A DNA stretch of 64,000 nt from JAYPWI01 sp038135065 (GTDB lineage: Bacteria; Actinomycetota; Acidimicrobiia; Acidimicrobiales; Poriferisodalaceae), in the NCBI GenBank assembly GCA_038135065.1, contig JAYPWI010000010.1, positions 1 through 64,000 of the forward strand, read 5' to 3'. This document shows positions 9,934-18,553 of this stretch, one piece after another (positions within the stretch are counted from its first letter, which is position 1; every line of letters begins with the position of its first letter). The translations under genes were made by a program, and so were the position numbers. The notes under the pieces were generated by a model. It was given only the letters and a program-made list of their open reading frames with translations, was not told the DNA's origin and did no database searches.

Positions 9934-10371
9934 TCAGACCTCGATCATCAGCGTGATCGGACCGTCATTGTGGATCTCGACGTCCATGTCAGCCCTGAAG
10001 CGGCCGGTCGCTACCCGTGCGCCGAGCGACTCGAGCTGACGGCACAGGTCCTCGATCAGCGGTTCGGCCTGCTCGGGACGGGCCGCATCGACGAAGGACG
10101 GCCGGCGACCCTTGGACGTATCCCCGTAGAGGGTGAACTGACTGACGATGAGGATGCTCCCCCCGACGTCGGCCAGGCTCAGGTTCATTTTCTGCTCGGC
10201 ATCCTCGAACACCCGCAGGTGCCAGAGCTTGTCGGCCAGTCGTTGGGCATGTGACGCAGCATCAGTCCCGGTCACCCCCACGAAGACGCACAGGCCGCGA
10301 CCGATGGCCCCCACCTCGTCACCGTCGACGGTCACCCGAGCCCGGGTCACCCGTTGGACCAGTGCCTTCAC
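9934..10371 (-). CDS. dtd: D-aminoacyl-tRNA deacylase
   Basis: Removes D-amino acids (and Gly from tRNA-Ala) mischarged on tRNA; a cytoplasmic homodimer. The family motifs SQFTLYGD and the cross-subunit Gly-cisPro stretch NDGPITLMIEV at the C-terminus are both present. The frame is open further upstream, but GTG at 10371 (145 aa, starting MKALVQRVTRARV) has AGGAGG five nucleotides upstream and matches the typical MRALVQRV start. Convergent with lnt, leaving 3 nt between the stops. Confidence 0.95.
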   Translation of the reverse strand: MKALVQRVTRARVTVDGDEVGAIGRGLCVFVGVTGTDAASHAQRLADKLWHLRVFEDAEQKMNLSLADVGGSILIVSQFTLYGDTSKGRRPSFVDAARPEQAEPLIEDLCRQLESLGARVATGRFRADMDVEIHNDGPITLMIEV

Positions 10372-10477
10372 GCTCACCTCCTCGACGGCGACGCCGACCA
10401 CTGTGGCACGTCGGCAATGCCGCATTGGGTCGGCCGATTACCGCTCGGTAGCCTGAGGGACTCTCCGAGCAGGTGAC

Positions 10478-11743
10478 ATGGACTCCGAACGACCACTCCG
10501 CATTGCCTTCCTCACCTACCGGGGCCACCCCTACACGGGTGGGCAGGGCGTCTACACCCGCCACATGGCCCACGAGCTGCGGAATCTCGGCCACCACGTC
10601 GAGGTGTTCTCAGGGCCCCCGTATCCAGAGCTCGACGACGACATCGCCCTCACCCGCCTGCCCAGCCTCGATCTCTACCGCATGCCGGACCCGTTCCGTA
10701 TTCCCCGCCTGGTCGAGTTCACGGACCGCATCGATGTCCTGGAATACCTGGTCACCGCCACAGCCACGTTCGCCGAGCCCCTCACCTTCAGCCTGCGGGC
10801 TGCCCGACTGCTGCGCGAGCGACGAGGCGACTTCGACATCGTCCACGACAATCAGTGCCTGGGAACCGGCATCGCCACCATCCACCGGGAGATCCTGCCC
10901 GTGCTGGAGACGATCCATCACCCCATCACCGTCGACCGGCGCCTGGAGACCAGCCACGCACCCACGAGATGGCAGCGCTTCACCAAGAACCGCTTCTACG
11001 GCTTCACCTCGATGCAGACCAAGGTGGCCCGAGAACTCCCCCGCATCCTGACGGTGTCGTCCAACAGCTACGACGACATCGTCGCCGACCACCAGGTCGA
11101 CCCCGATCGCCTGCACATCGTGCACGTCGGGGTCGACGCCCAGCGCTTTCGGCCCCTGCCCGAGGTGACACCAGTACCGGGTCGGATCATGACCACCGCC
11201 TCGGCCGACGTGGCCATGAAGGGCCTGGCCTATCTGCTCGAGGCCCTGGCCAAGCTGCGGGTCGAAGACCCGTCCGTCCATCTGGTGGTGATCGGCCGGC
11301 CCAAGTACGACTCCAAGGCCACCCGGTTGATCACCGAACTCGGCCTCGCCCCCCATGTGGAGTTCGTGAGCGGGGTGAGCGACCAACGCATCGTGGAGCT
11401 CTACGCCGAGGCACAGGTTGCCGTGGTGCCCTCCCTCTACGAAGGGTTCTCCCTCCCTGCGGTGGAAGCCATGGCCTGTGGGGCACCGCTCGTGGCCACG
11501 ACCGGGGGCGCCCTCCCCGAGGTGGTGGGCACCGACGGCGAGACCGCCCTGCAGGTACCCCCCGGCGACAGCGAGGCCCTGGCAGCCCGCATCCGCTGGG
11601 CGCTCGACACGCCAGGCCTGCGTCAGGCCGTGGGAGCTGCCGGGCGGCAGCGGGCCATCGACCTGTACTCGTGGTCCTCGACCGCCCGCCAGACCGTCGA
11701 GCACTACCGGGCCCTCCTCACCGAGATGGGTCGCCCGTGTTGA
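10478..11743 (+). CDS. glycosyltransferase family 4
   Basis: 421-residue GT-B fold retaining glycosyltransferase. The N-terminal acceptor domain begins RIAFLTYRGHPYTGGQGVY (a Gly-rich loop typical of GT4), and the C-terminal donor domain holds YEGFSLPAVEAMACGAPLVA, the family-4 EX7E nucleotide-sugar motif, near residues 320-345. The sugar donor and acceptor cannot be read from sequence. It is the first gene of a three-gene operon: its stop overlaps the downstream methyltransferase start by 7 nt. AGGTGAC just before the ATG may serve as ribosome binding site. The context suggests a glycan or glycolipid with a methylation step. Confidence 0.9.
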   Translation: MDSERPLRIAFLTYRGHPYTGGQGVYTRHMAHELRNLGHHVEVFSGPPYPELDDDIALTRLPSLDLYRMPDPFRIPRLVEFTDRIDVLEYLVTATATFAEPLTFSLRAARLLRERRGDFDIVHDNQCLGTGIATIHREILPVLETIHHPITVDRRLETSHAPTRWQRFTKNRFYGFTSMQTKVARELPRILTVSSNSYDDIVADHQVDPDRLHIVHVGVDAQRFRPLPEVTPVPGRIMTTASADVAMKGLAYLLEALAKLRVEDPSVHLVVIGRPKYDSKATRLITELGLAPHVEFVSGVSDQRIVELYAEAQVAVVPSLYEGFSLPAVEAMACGAPLVATTGGALPEVVGTDGETALQVPPGDSEALAARIRWALDTPGLRQAVGAAGRQRAIDLYSWSSTARQTVEHYRALLTEMGRPC

Positions 11744-12486
11744 CCGTCGATTACGACCGGTTGGGCCTCCGTCCCGGCGACCTGGTGTTGGACATGGGCT
11801 GCGGGGCTGGACGGCATGCCTACGAAACCCTTCGACGGGGAGCCCGGGTGGTGGCCCTGGACTACGACCTCGACGAGCTCGTCGGGGTGAAGAACACCTT
11901 CGCGGTCATGGCCGAACACGGCGAGGTCGGCGCCCACGCCGGAGGTGGGGCGATCCGCGGGGATGCCCTGGCCCTCCCCTTCCCCGACGACACCTTCGAC
12001 CGGATCATCGCCGCCGAAGTGCTCGAGCACATCGACGATGACAGGGGAGCCATCGCCGAACTCGTGCGGGTGCTCCGGCCCGGGGGGACAATCGCAGTGA
12101 CCGTGCCATCGTCCCTGCCCGAAGCCATCTGTTGGAAGTTGAGCGACGAGTACCACGCCCCCAAGGCCGTCGGGGGCCATGTCCGCATCTACCGGGGAAC
12201 CGAATTGGTCGACAAGCTCACCAGCGCCGGCCTGACCACCCGCGACACCCACCGGGCCCACGCCCTACACGCCCCCTACTGGTGGTTACGCTGCGCCGTT
12301 GGCCCAACCAAGGACGATCACCGACTGGTGCGGGCCTACCACCGCCTCCTGGTGTGGGACATCGTGAGGGGTCCGTGGATCACCCGCACGGCCGACCGGT
12401 TGCTCAACCCGCTCATCGGCAAATCGACCATCGTCTACGGCGATCTCATCTCGGCCGTCGACCGCGAGGTGGCCGGTGCCCGCTGA
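11737..12486 (+). CDS. class I SAM-dependent methyltransferase
   Basis: 249 residues. Motif I VLDMGCGAGRHAYE near residue 17, the acidic residue at the end of beta-2 (ALDYD), GDALALPFPDDTFD and the post-motif LRPGGTIAVTVPS identify a Methyltransf_11-like Rossmann enzyme. The frame is open well upstream inside the glycosyltransferase, but GTG 11737 overlapping that stop gives a normal N-terminus. Its stop overlaps the next start (12476), so the three proteins are probably made together. The C-terminal part (YWWLRCAVG, then an Arg/Tyr-rich segment) is less conserved and may bind a lipid or glycan acceptor. Confidence 0.9.
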   Translation: MLTVDYDRLGLRPGDLVLDMGCGAGRHAYETLRRGARVVALDYDLDELVGVKNTFAVMAEHGEVGAHAGGGAIRGDALALPFPDDTFDRIIAAEVLEHIDDDRGAIAELVRVLRPGGTIAVTVPSSLPEAICWKLSDEYHAPKAVGGHVRIYRGTELVDKLTSAGLTTRDTHRAHALHAPYWWLRCAVGPTKDDHRLVRAYHRLLVWDIVRGPWITRTADRLLNPLIGKSTIVYGDLISAVDREVAGAR

Positions 12487-13504
12487 CTCGCCCACCCTCA
12501 GCTCTGTCGAACTGGATCGCACCGCTGATCACATCGTCGACCAGCAGCAGCCAGATGGCTTGATCCTGTGGTTCGCCGGCGGGCATGCCGACACCTGGAA
12601 CCACACCGAGGCCGCCATGGCCCTCTCGGCAGCAGGCCGGGTCGACGAAGCAGCCAGTGCGTACCGATGGCTGGCCACCAACCAGCGACCCGATGGCAGT
12701 TGGCACCACTACTACTTGGCCGACGGCATCGAGGATGCCAAGGTCGACACCAACTGCTGCGCCTATGTGGCAACCGGGGTCTGGCACCACTGGCTGGTGA
12801 CAGGCGACACCACGTTCGCAGCCGCCATGTGGCCCGTCGTGGAGGCAGCCCTCGATTTCGTGACCGACCTGGCCACCATGGACGGGCACATTCCATGGGC
12901 CGTTCACCGAGACGGCACGCCCTGGTCATACTCCTTGTTGACCGGCTCCTCCTCGATCTTCCACTCCCTGCGCTGCGGCCTCGCCCTCGCCGACCACCTC
13001 GGCCATGACAAGCCGGAGTGGGAGCTGGCAGCAGTCCGCATCGCCACCCTGGTCGCTGACCGGGAGGACTCGTTCGAGCCCAAGCGACGCTGGGCCATGG
13101 ACTGGTACTACCCGGTGCTCAGCGGGGCCGTCACTGCCGCAGCGGCCACGGCGCGCCTCGAGGCAGGTGCGCCCACCTTCCTGCTCGAGGATCACGGGGT
13201 GCGGTGTGTGTCGGACCAGCCCTGGGTCACCGCTGCCGAGACGTGCGAGTGCGCGATGGCCTATCTCGTCGCTGGACAGGTCGACCGAGCCCGGGCCCTG
13301 TTCGACACGACCCGGGCGTTACGCGACGAACACGGCGCCTACTTCACGGGCATGGTGATGCCCGACAGGGTGACCTTCCCCGACGGGGAGCGATCGAGCT
13401 ACACCTCGGCCGCCGTGATCCTCGCGGCTGATGCCCTCGATCGGTTCAGCCCAGCGGGAGGCCTGCTGGTCGGCGAACACATCCCTCCGCTGTCCCTGGA
13501 CTAG
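12476..13504 (+). CDS. alpha/alpha-toroid protein (prenyltransferase/squalene-cyclase or glycosidase-like fold)
   Basis: 342-residue protein of alternating helices with Trp/His-rich loops (WLATNQRPDGSWHHYYLA resembles a QW-like toroid repeat; CCAYVATGVWHHW; TAAETCECAMAY). Similar proteins are commonly annotated as 'prenyltransferase' because of the toroid fold, but no DDxxD or DxDD motif is visible, so terpene chemistry is doubtful. An (alpha/alpha)6 glycan-active enzyme is at least as likely. It starts GTG within the end of the methyltransferase gene. The stop overlaps the convergent hydrolase by 4 nt. Confidence 0.7.
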   Translation: MPADSPTLSSVELDRTADHIVDQQQPDGLILWFAGGHADTWNHTEAAMALSAAGRVDEAASAYRWLATNQRPDGSWHHYYLADGIEDAKVDTNCCAYVATGVWHHWLVTGDTTFAAAMWPVVEAALDFVTDLATMDGHIPWAVHRDGTPWSYSLLTGSSSIFHSLRCGLALADHLGHDKPEWELAAVRIATLVADREDSFEPKRRWAMDWYYPVLSGAVTAAAATARLEAGAPTFLLEDHGVRCVSDQPWVTAAETCECAMAYLVAGQVDRARALFDTTRALRDEHGAYFTGMVMPDRVTFPDGERSSYTSAAVILAADALDRFSPAGGLLVGEHIPPLSLD

Positions 13505-14376
13505 GCCCGACCCTTCTCGCCGGACAGAAACCCCTCGAGGTGGCGGAGCAACGCGTCGGGGGCCTCCTCGGCGATGAAGTGGCCGCAGTCGAGGGCCTCC
13601 CCCCGCACGTCATCGGCCCAGCGGCGCCAGGTAGGCAGCAGGTCACGCTGGCCCGTCGGATCACCCCACAGGGCCAAGAGCGGGCAGGTGATACGGCGCC
13701 CACCATCCCGGTCGGCCCGGTCGTTCGCCAGGTCGATGGTGGCCCCAGCCCGATAGTCGTCGCAGCTGGCCCGGATGGCGTCGTCGGTCCAGCTCTCGAG
13801 GTAGGCGGCACGAGCCTCGGCGGTGATTGGGTCACCGGGGCCACTCCACGAGTCGAGGAAGGTGTCGAGCACCAATTCGCGCTCGGCCGCGATCATTCGC
13901 TCGGGTAGAGGGGCTGGCTGGGCCAGGAAGTGCCAGTGCCAGGCGGCCCCGGGCCTGGTCAGGGATTCCCATGTGTCGAGGGTGGGCACGATGTCCAGGG
14001 TGACCAGGCGCTCCACCACGTCGGGGTGGTCGAGCGCCATGCGGTAGGCCAGCCGGCCGCCCCGGTCGTGACCCACCACGGCAGCCGAGCCGAAGCCGCT
14101 GGCCCGCAGCAACCCGACCATGTCGCGGGCCATGGTGCGCTTGTCGTACCCGGCTCCGTCGGGACCTGCCGGGGGTTTCTCGCTGGCCCCGTACCCGCGC
14201 AGGTCGGGAACCAACACGGTGAACGAACGGGCAAGGGCAGGAGCGACCCGATGCCAGATCACATGGGTCTGGGGGTAGCCGTGGAGCAGCAACAGGGCGG
14301 GGCCCGATCCGGCACGGCGAACGAACAACGCCACCTCCCCGGTGTCGACCACCTCCGACGAGAACCCCTCGAACAT
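13501..14376 (-). CDS. alpha/beta hydrolase, haloacetate dehalogenase-like
   Basis: 291 residues, alpha/beta-hydrolase fold. HGYPQTHVIWH (oxyanion region), the nucleophile elbow GHDRGGR with Asp nucleophile followed by the two Arg residues that bind the carboxylate in fluoroacetate dehalogenases, WHWHFLAQPAPLPE (the His/Trp halide pocket) and C-terminal CGHFIAEEAPD (catalytic His) all match haloacetate dehalogenases, though related epoxide hydrolases share the fold. Substrate is inferred from motifs only. Divergent from the M19 gene; a TAGGGT hexamer lies 6 nt upstream of the ATG. Confidence 0.85.
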   Translation of the reverse strand: MFEGFSSEVVDTGEVALFVRRAGSGPALLLLHGYPQTHVIWHRVAPALARSFTVLVPDLRGYGASEKPPAGPDGAGYDKRTMARDMVGLLRASGFGSAAVVGHDRGGRLAYRMALDHPDVVERLVTLDIVPTLDTWESLTRPGAAWHWHFLAQPAPLPERMIAAERELVLDTFLDSWSGPGDPITAEARAAYLESWTDDAIRASCDDYRAGATIDLANDRADRDGGRRITCPLLALWGDPTGQRDLLPTWRRWADDVRGEALDCGHFIAEEAPDALLRHLEGFLSGEKGRA

Positions 14377-14382
14377 CCCAGC

Positions 14383-14388
14383 ACCCTA
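14383..14388 (-). promoter_or_regulatory. putative -10 TAGGGT of leaderless hydrolase promoter
   Basis: TAGGGT on the minus strand, 6 nt before the hydrolase ATG at 14376. It is back-to-back with the TACCGT of the divergent M19 gene. Confidence 0.5.
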
Positions 14389-14399
14389 GGACGGTTGGC

Positions 14400-14405
14400 T
14401 ACCGT
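14400..14405 (+). promoter_or_regulatory. putative -10 TACCGT of leaderless M19 promoter
   Basis: TACCGT ends 5 nt before the ATG at 14411, and no Shine-Dalgarno is seen in between. Confidence 0.5.
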
Positions 14406-14410
14406 GCGGC

Positions 14411-15631
14411 ATGGCCGCTTCACGACGCACCGACCAGTACGCCTCCTTCGATTATCTGGAGCCAGGCACCGACTATCGGGTCTACGACCTGGCACCGGAA
14501 CTGGACCGCGTTCCCCCTGGCCTGGTCCCCCTCGATGCCGAGCAGACAGCGCGGGTTGCCCGACTCGAGGCCGAGTGTCTGATCATCTCGATGCACGACC
14601 ACCCCAACCGCTTTCCCACCGACATGTCGGCGACCCCGCATTACGTCAAGGACGGGCACATTTCGACGGCCTACGAGGGGCTGGCCCATTCCAACCTGCA
14701 CTGCGTGTTCGACAACCTCCTGGACGGCATCTGCACCATCGAGTCACGGAGCGGGTGGAAGTGGACCGAGGTGCTCCACGACCTCGGCATGCGAATGTGC
14801 GACATCGCCCACCAGGACTTCGTGGTGCTGGCCACCTCGGTCGAGGACATCCTGGCCGCCCGTGCCGCCGGCAAGATCGCCTGGGTGGCCACCCTCGAGG
14901 GGTCGACCATGATCGAGAACGAACTGGATCGTCTCGACGTGTTGTACGGGTTCGGGGTGCGGTCTATCGGGGTGACCTACAACGAACAGAACCTGCTGGG
15001 CTGTGGCCTGCGCGAAGCCACCGACAGCGGGCTGACCATGTTCGGCCAGCGGGCGGTGCGGCGGATGAACCAGCTGGGGATCCTGGTGGATTGCTCCCAC
15101 TGCGGTGACCAGACCACCCTCGACACCATCGAGGTCAGCGAGCAGCCCATCGTCTTGAGTCACATCGGGGCGCGGGCCCTGTGGCCGACCAACCGCATGG
15201 CCCCCGACGAGGTGCTGCGGGCCTGCGCCGAGCGGGGCGGGGTGATCGGCATCGAGGCTGCGCCCCACACCACGATCACGGCCAACCACCCCGCTCACGA
15301 CATCGAGTCGGTCATGGAGCACTTCGAGTACGTCGCCGATCTCGTCGGCATCGACCACGTCGGGTTCGGCCTGGACACCACCTACGGCGACCATGTGGCC
15401 CTGCATTCCACCTATGCAGCCAACCTGTCCCTCCACGACATGCGCCGCTCGGCCAGTGCCGATACCACGCCCGAGTTCACCCACGTCGAGTACGTTCGGG
15501 GCCTCGAGAACCCGACCGAAGCGTCACACAACGTGGTTCGGTGGCTGGTGGCCCACGGCTACAGCGACGAGGACATCACCAAGGTGATCGGAGGGAACGC
15601 CCTGGCAGTCCTCGAGCAGGTGTGGCGCTGA
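14411..15631 (+). CDS. M19 family (renal dipeptidase-like) metallopeptidase
   Basis: 406-residue TIM-barrel amidohydrolase of the membrane dipeptidase family. Metal-site elements are visible: MHDHP near residue 60, TLEGS (bridging Glu), DCSHCG, LSHIGAR and VGFGLDTTYGD. In classical renal dipeptidase the first site is H-x-D; here it reads H-D-H, so the second ligand would be His. No signal peptide is visible, so the protein is probably cytoplasmic. It stands alone between two convergent or divergent minus-strand genes. Substrate is unknown: dipeptide hydrolysis is the family activity, but this H-x-H variant may differ. Confidence 0.85.
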   Translation: MAASRRTDQYASFDYLEPGTDYRVYDLAPELDRVPPGLVPLDAEQTARVARLEAECLIISMHDHPNRFPTDMSATPHYVKDGHISTAYEGLAHSNLHCVFDNLLDGICTIESRSGWKWTEVLHDLGMRMCDIAHQDFVVLATSVEDILAARAAGKIAWVATLEGSTMIENELDRLDVLYGFGVRSIGVTYNEQNLLGCGLREATDSGLTMFGQRAVRRMNQLGILVDCSHCGDQTTLDTIEVSEQPIVLSHIGARALWPTNRMAPDEVLRACAERGGVIGIEAAPHTTITANHPAHDIESVMEHFEYVADLVGIDHVGFGLDTTYGDHVALHSTYAANLSLHDMRRSASADTTPEFTHVEYVRGLENPTEASHNVVRWLVAHGYSDEDITKVIGGNALAVLEQVWR

Positions 15632-15638
15632 CCCGGGG

Positions 15639-16256
15639 TCAGATCCGACGCAGGACCCGCAGACTGCCCACCACCCGGTGGTCGACGAACATCCCGTCGT
15701 CGAGGGCCCGGCAGTAGATCTCGAATGGTGGTCGGCCGCCGTCGGCCGGGTCGGGGAACACGTCGTGGATGGCCAACAGGCCACCGGGGATCACGTGATG
15801 GGCCCAGCCGTCGTAGTCGGCATGGGCCGGCACGGGCCCGTGGCCACCATCGATGAACACCATGGCCGCCGGGGTGGACCAGTGGCGGGCCACCACCGCT
15901 GCGTCACCGACGACGGCCACCACCGTGGTCTCGAGGCCCGCCTCCTCGAGGGTCCTACGTAGCTCGGGAAGGGAATCCATCCGGCCCGTTCGTCCATCGA
16001 CCAGCGACTGGTCGTGGTGTTCCCATCCAGCCTGCATCTCCTCGGACCCGCGGTGGTGGTCGATGGTGAAGACCGTGGACCCCACCTGTTCGGCAGCTGC
16101 GCCCAGGTACACGGTCGACTTCCCGCAATAGGACCCCACCTCGATGATGGGCCCCCGCCCTCCCGCTTCCGTGGCGGCGTCGAACAGGGCCATGCCCTCG
16201 TCGTGTGGCATGAAGCCCTTCACCCGCTCCGCCAGGCTGGCCAGGTCTGCTCTCAC
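15639..16256 (-). CDS. class I SAM-dependent methyltransferase (Methyltransf_24/TylF-like)
   Basis: 205 residues. IIEVGSYCGKSTVYLG near residue 37 is motif I of the TylF/cephalosporin-hydroxylase-like group, and MVFIDGGHGPVPAHADYDGW supplies the Asp/His metal or substrate residues typical of it; GGLLAIHDVFPDPADGG follows. Small-molecule or glycan O-methylation is typical for the group. GTG start overlaps the gtrA stop by 4 nt (GTGA), so both are one unit. With the opposite-strand glycosyltransferase operon nearby, a role in envelope glycan decoration is plausible but inferred. Confidence 0.85.
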   Translation of the reverse strand: MRADLASLAERVKGFMPHDEGMALFDAATEAGGRGPIIEVGSYCGKSTVYLGAAAEQVGSTVFTIDHHRGSEEMQAGWEHHDQSLVDGRTGRMDSLPELRRTLEEAGLETTVVAVVGDAAVVARHWSTPAAMVFIDGGHGPVPAHADYDGWAHHVIPGGLLAIHDVFPDPADGGRPPFEIYCRALDDGMFVDHRVVGSLRVLRRI

Positions 16257-16684
16257 CCGAGGTCACCCACCGATTGCCGGCCCGGCGCGAACAGCACCTT
16301 TTCGAGAAAGAGGAACTTACCCACCCACAACACGCCGAAGGCGATGAGGTTCGCTGCCATCACCGACCAGGTCGAACCCCACACACCATCCGCTGCTGCA
16401 ACCAACAGGGTGCTGAACACCAACCCCAAGAGGTTGTACGACCAGAAGGGCACCACCTCGGCTCGCCAACTGTGGCTCCCCCGCCGACCCCACACCCACG
16501 CCCTGTTCAGCAGATAGGCCGGGGCAGCCGCCACGCACACAGCCACCACGTTGGCCACAACGCCCGGCCACCCCAGCACGCCCTTGCCCAGGTAGAGCAC
16601 GGCCTGGGTCACCACCAGCGACACGCCCGACACACCGGCGTAGCGGAGCAGTTTGGTCCGGTAGGACCACAACTGGCTGATCAC
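16253..16684 (-). CDS. GtrA family membrane protein
   Basis: 143 residues with four hydrophobic segments, matching the GtrA family (about 120-150 aa). Members help move undecaprenyl-phosphate-linked sugars across the membrane. LLRYAGVSGVSLVVTQAVL at the N-terminus, YLLNRAWVWGRRG after the second span and FLFLEKVLFAPGR at the C-terminus are typical. GTG start, with TAGGAT six nucleotides upstream. It is the first gene of a two-gene unit with the TylF-like methyltransferase. Confidence 0.9.
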   Translation of the reverse strand: MISQLWSYRTKLLRYAGVSGVSLVVTQAVLYLGKGVLGWPGVVANVVAVCVAAAPAYLLNRAWVWGRRGSHSWRAEVVPFWSYNLLGLVFSTLLVAAADGVWGSTWSVMAANLIAFGVLWVGKFLFLEKVLFAPGRQSVGDLG

Positions 16685-16690
16685 CCGATC

Positions 16691-16696
16691 ATCCTA
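16691..16696 (-). promoter_or_regulatory. putative -10 TAGGAT of leaderless gtrA promoter
   Basis: TAGGAT ends 6 nt before the gtrA GTG at 16684 on the minus strand. Confidence 0.5.
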
Positions 16697-16756
16697 CGGG
16701 CCCAGACGCGGGGCCCTGCAGAGTGAGGGGCGGCCCTGACTGGTTGACTGCTGGGC

Positions 16757-18013
16757 ATGCGTTCGCCCTCCCATGGCTCGGTCTACGCCCGACGCGTCAC
16801 CATCGGCACATTGGCCGTGGTCCTCACCCTGTTGGCCGCCTGCGGCGCGGACCCCGAAGCGAGTCTGGGTCAAGCCCCCCGGGTGCTACCACTGCCGACG
16901 TCATCGATCCCTGCGAGGACGGCAGTTGCCTTGCCCACCTCGACGACCGTGGCGAACGACGGTGCGGAACCAACCCACGTTCCCCTCTCCGACCTCCGCT
17001 TCTCCCTCGAACCCGTCGGAACCTTCGACGGCCCCATCGACATAGCCACCCGACCCGGGGATCCCGCCCTGTACATCGCCCAGAAGTTGGGACAGGTGGT
17101 CCGCTACCTCCCTGGGGGCGACGGAGACCCGACGGTCGTAGTGGATATTGCCGATCGCATCACGTCACAGGGTGAACAGGGCCTCCTGGGCATCGCCTTC
17201 ACCCCCGATGGGTCGCGGCTCGTGATCAGCCACACCGACCGGGACGGAGCCAGCACCATCGCCTCGTACGCCGTGGACCCCTCCGGGGTCACTTCGGACC
17301 ACCAGATCCATTTTTCGCTGGCCCAGCCCTACTCGAACCACAACGGCGGCGACATCGCCTTCGGCCCTGACGGCTTCCTGTACCTCGGTCTGGGCGACGG
17401 TGGAGCGGCCGGAGACCCCCTCGACAGCGGCCAGGACACCTCCACCATGCTGGGAGCCATAGTCCGCATCGAACTCGTCGCAGACGGCTACCGACCAGCA
17501 CCTGGGAACCCACTCACCTCGGAGGGCCGGCCCGAACTGTGGTTGTGGGGACTCCGCAACCCCTGGCGGTTCTCCTTCGATCGCCTGACAGGTGAGTTGT
17601 GGATCGGCGACGTCGGTCAGAACGACCTCGAGGAGATCAACGTAGTAGCACCCCAACCGAGCAGCAGGAACCTCGGCTGGAACCGTTACGAAGGCACCCG
17701 AGCATTCGCCGACGGGATCCTCGACGACCACCTGCTGCCCCTGCTCGACTACGGCCACGACCAGGGCCGGTCGGTCACGGGCGGGTATGTGTACCGGGGC
17801 GATCGGCAGCCCCACTTGCGGGGTGTCTACCTCTACGGCGACTTCGCCGGGGGTTGGGTCAGAGCACTGCGCCGTGACGCCACCGGTGCCGCCGTCGACC
17901 ATGCCGAAGTACTGAGTGGGCTCGGGGGTGTGGCCTCGTTCGGGGAGGACAACGACGGGGAGATCTACGTGATCAGCCTCGATGGTGCGGTGGGTCGGGT
18001 GATCGCCCGCTGA
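16757..18013 (+). CDS. PQQ-dependent sugar dehydrogenase-like lipoprotein
   Basis: 418 residues. An N-terminal signal peptide ends in a lipobox (LTLLAACG), so the protein is predicted to be lipid-anchored outside the membrane. A Pro/Thr-rich linker follows, then a six-bladed beta-propeller of the glucose/sorbosone dehydrogenase family: DGPIDIATRPGDPALYIAQ, GEQGLLGIAFTPDG, NHNGGDIAFGPDGFLYLGLGDGG, LWGLRNPWRFSFD and WIGDVGQNDLEEI are hallmark segments containing the catalytic His and PQQ/Ca contacts. Sugar specificity cannot be told. The lipidation makes the state of the Lnt-like protein at 8.5 kb relevant. Monocistronic. Confidence 0.9.
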   Translation: MRSPSHGSVYARRVTIGTLAVVLTLLAACGADPEASLGQAPRVLPLPTSSIPARTAVALPTSTTVANDGAEPTHVPLSDLRFSLEPVGTFDGPIDIATRPGDPALYIAQKLGQVVRYLPGGDGDPTVVVDIADRITSQGEQGLLGIAFTPDGSRLVISHTDRDGASTIASYAVDPSGVTSDHQIHFSLAQPYSNHNGGDIAFGPDGFLYLGLGDGGAAGDPLDSGQDTSTMLGAIVRIELVADGYRPAPGNPLTSEGRPELWLWGLRNPWRFSFDRLTGELWIGDVGQNDLEEINVVAPQPSSRNLGWNRYEGTRAFADGILDDHLLPLLDYGHDQGRSVTGGYVYRGDRQPHLRGVYLYGDFAGGWVRALRRDATGAAVDHAEVLSGLGGVASFGEDNDGEIYVISLDGAVGRVIAR

Positions 18014-18028
18014 TCGTCGAGCGGAACG

Positions 18029-18532
18029 TCAGTCGGCGGCCGGAGGTCGATAAAACACGGCCATCAACGCCGCTCCCGCTGCGACGCCACCACCGGCGGC
18101 CACGATCAGCCACGGCACACCGCTCCAGGTCACACCCATGGCGTTGTCCAACGACCACTCACCAGGGCCCGTCGCGGCCAGTCCCGCCGCCGACGCCCCC
18201 AGCACGAAGACGTATTCCCAGCCCTGCTTGGTGATCATGAAGCCGTTCTTGCGGTGCGCAAGCCATCCGGCCACCGTCATCACGCCGATGTAGGCCATAG
18301 CCGACAGTGGGGTCAAGAAGCCGACAGCCAGGGCCAGACCAGCCAGGATCTCGGTGCTGGCCGCCAGGTGGGCATGCAGCGGACCAGGCTTGAGCCCCAT
18401 CGAGGCGAACCACCCGGCCGCTCCACCGATTCCGTTCCGGTACTTCACCACCCCGTGCACGGTGAGGGTCAAGCCGATCACCAATCGCAGGATCAAAAGC
18501 CCCAGATTCAATGCGTCGGCCTCAGCCATCAT
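18029..18532 (-). CDS. DoxX family membrane protein
   Basis: 167 residues, four predicted transmembrane segments. The N-terminal LLILRLVIGLTLTVHGVVKY and GWFASMGLKPG match the DoxX/SURF4-like family, whose members are often linked to redox homeostasis or quinone-related functions without a settled activity. It begins with two ATG codons (18532, 18529). It lies 21 nt downstream of the truncated hemoglobin gene on the same strand, so co-transcription with globin and GNAT is possible. Convergent with the PQQ-type dehydrogenase. Confidence 0.85.
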   Translation of the reverse strand: MMAEADALNLGLLILRLVIGLTLTVHGVVKYRNGIGGAAGWFASMGLKPGPLHAHLAASTEILAGLALAVGFLTPLSAMAYIGVMTVAGWLAHRKNGFMITKQGWEYVFVLGASAAGLAATGPGEWSLDNAMGVTWSGVPWLIVAAGGGVAAGAALMAVFYRPPAAD

Positions 18533-18553
18533 GCCCCCTAGGTTCGGCTCAGA

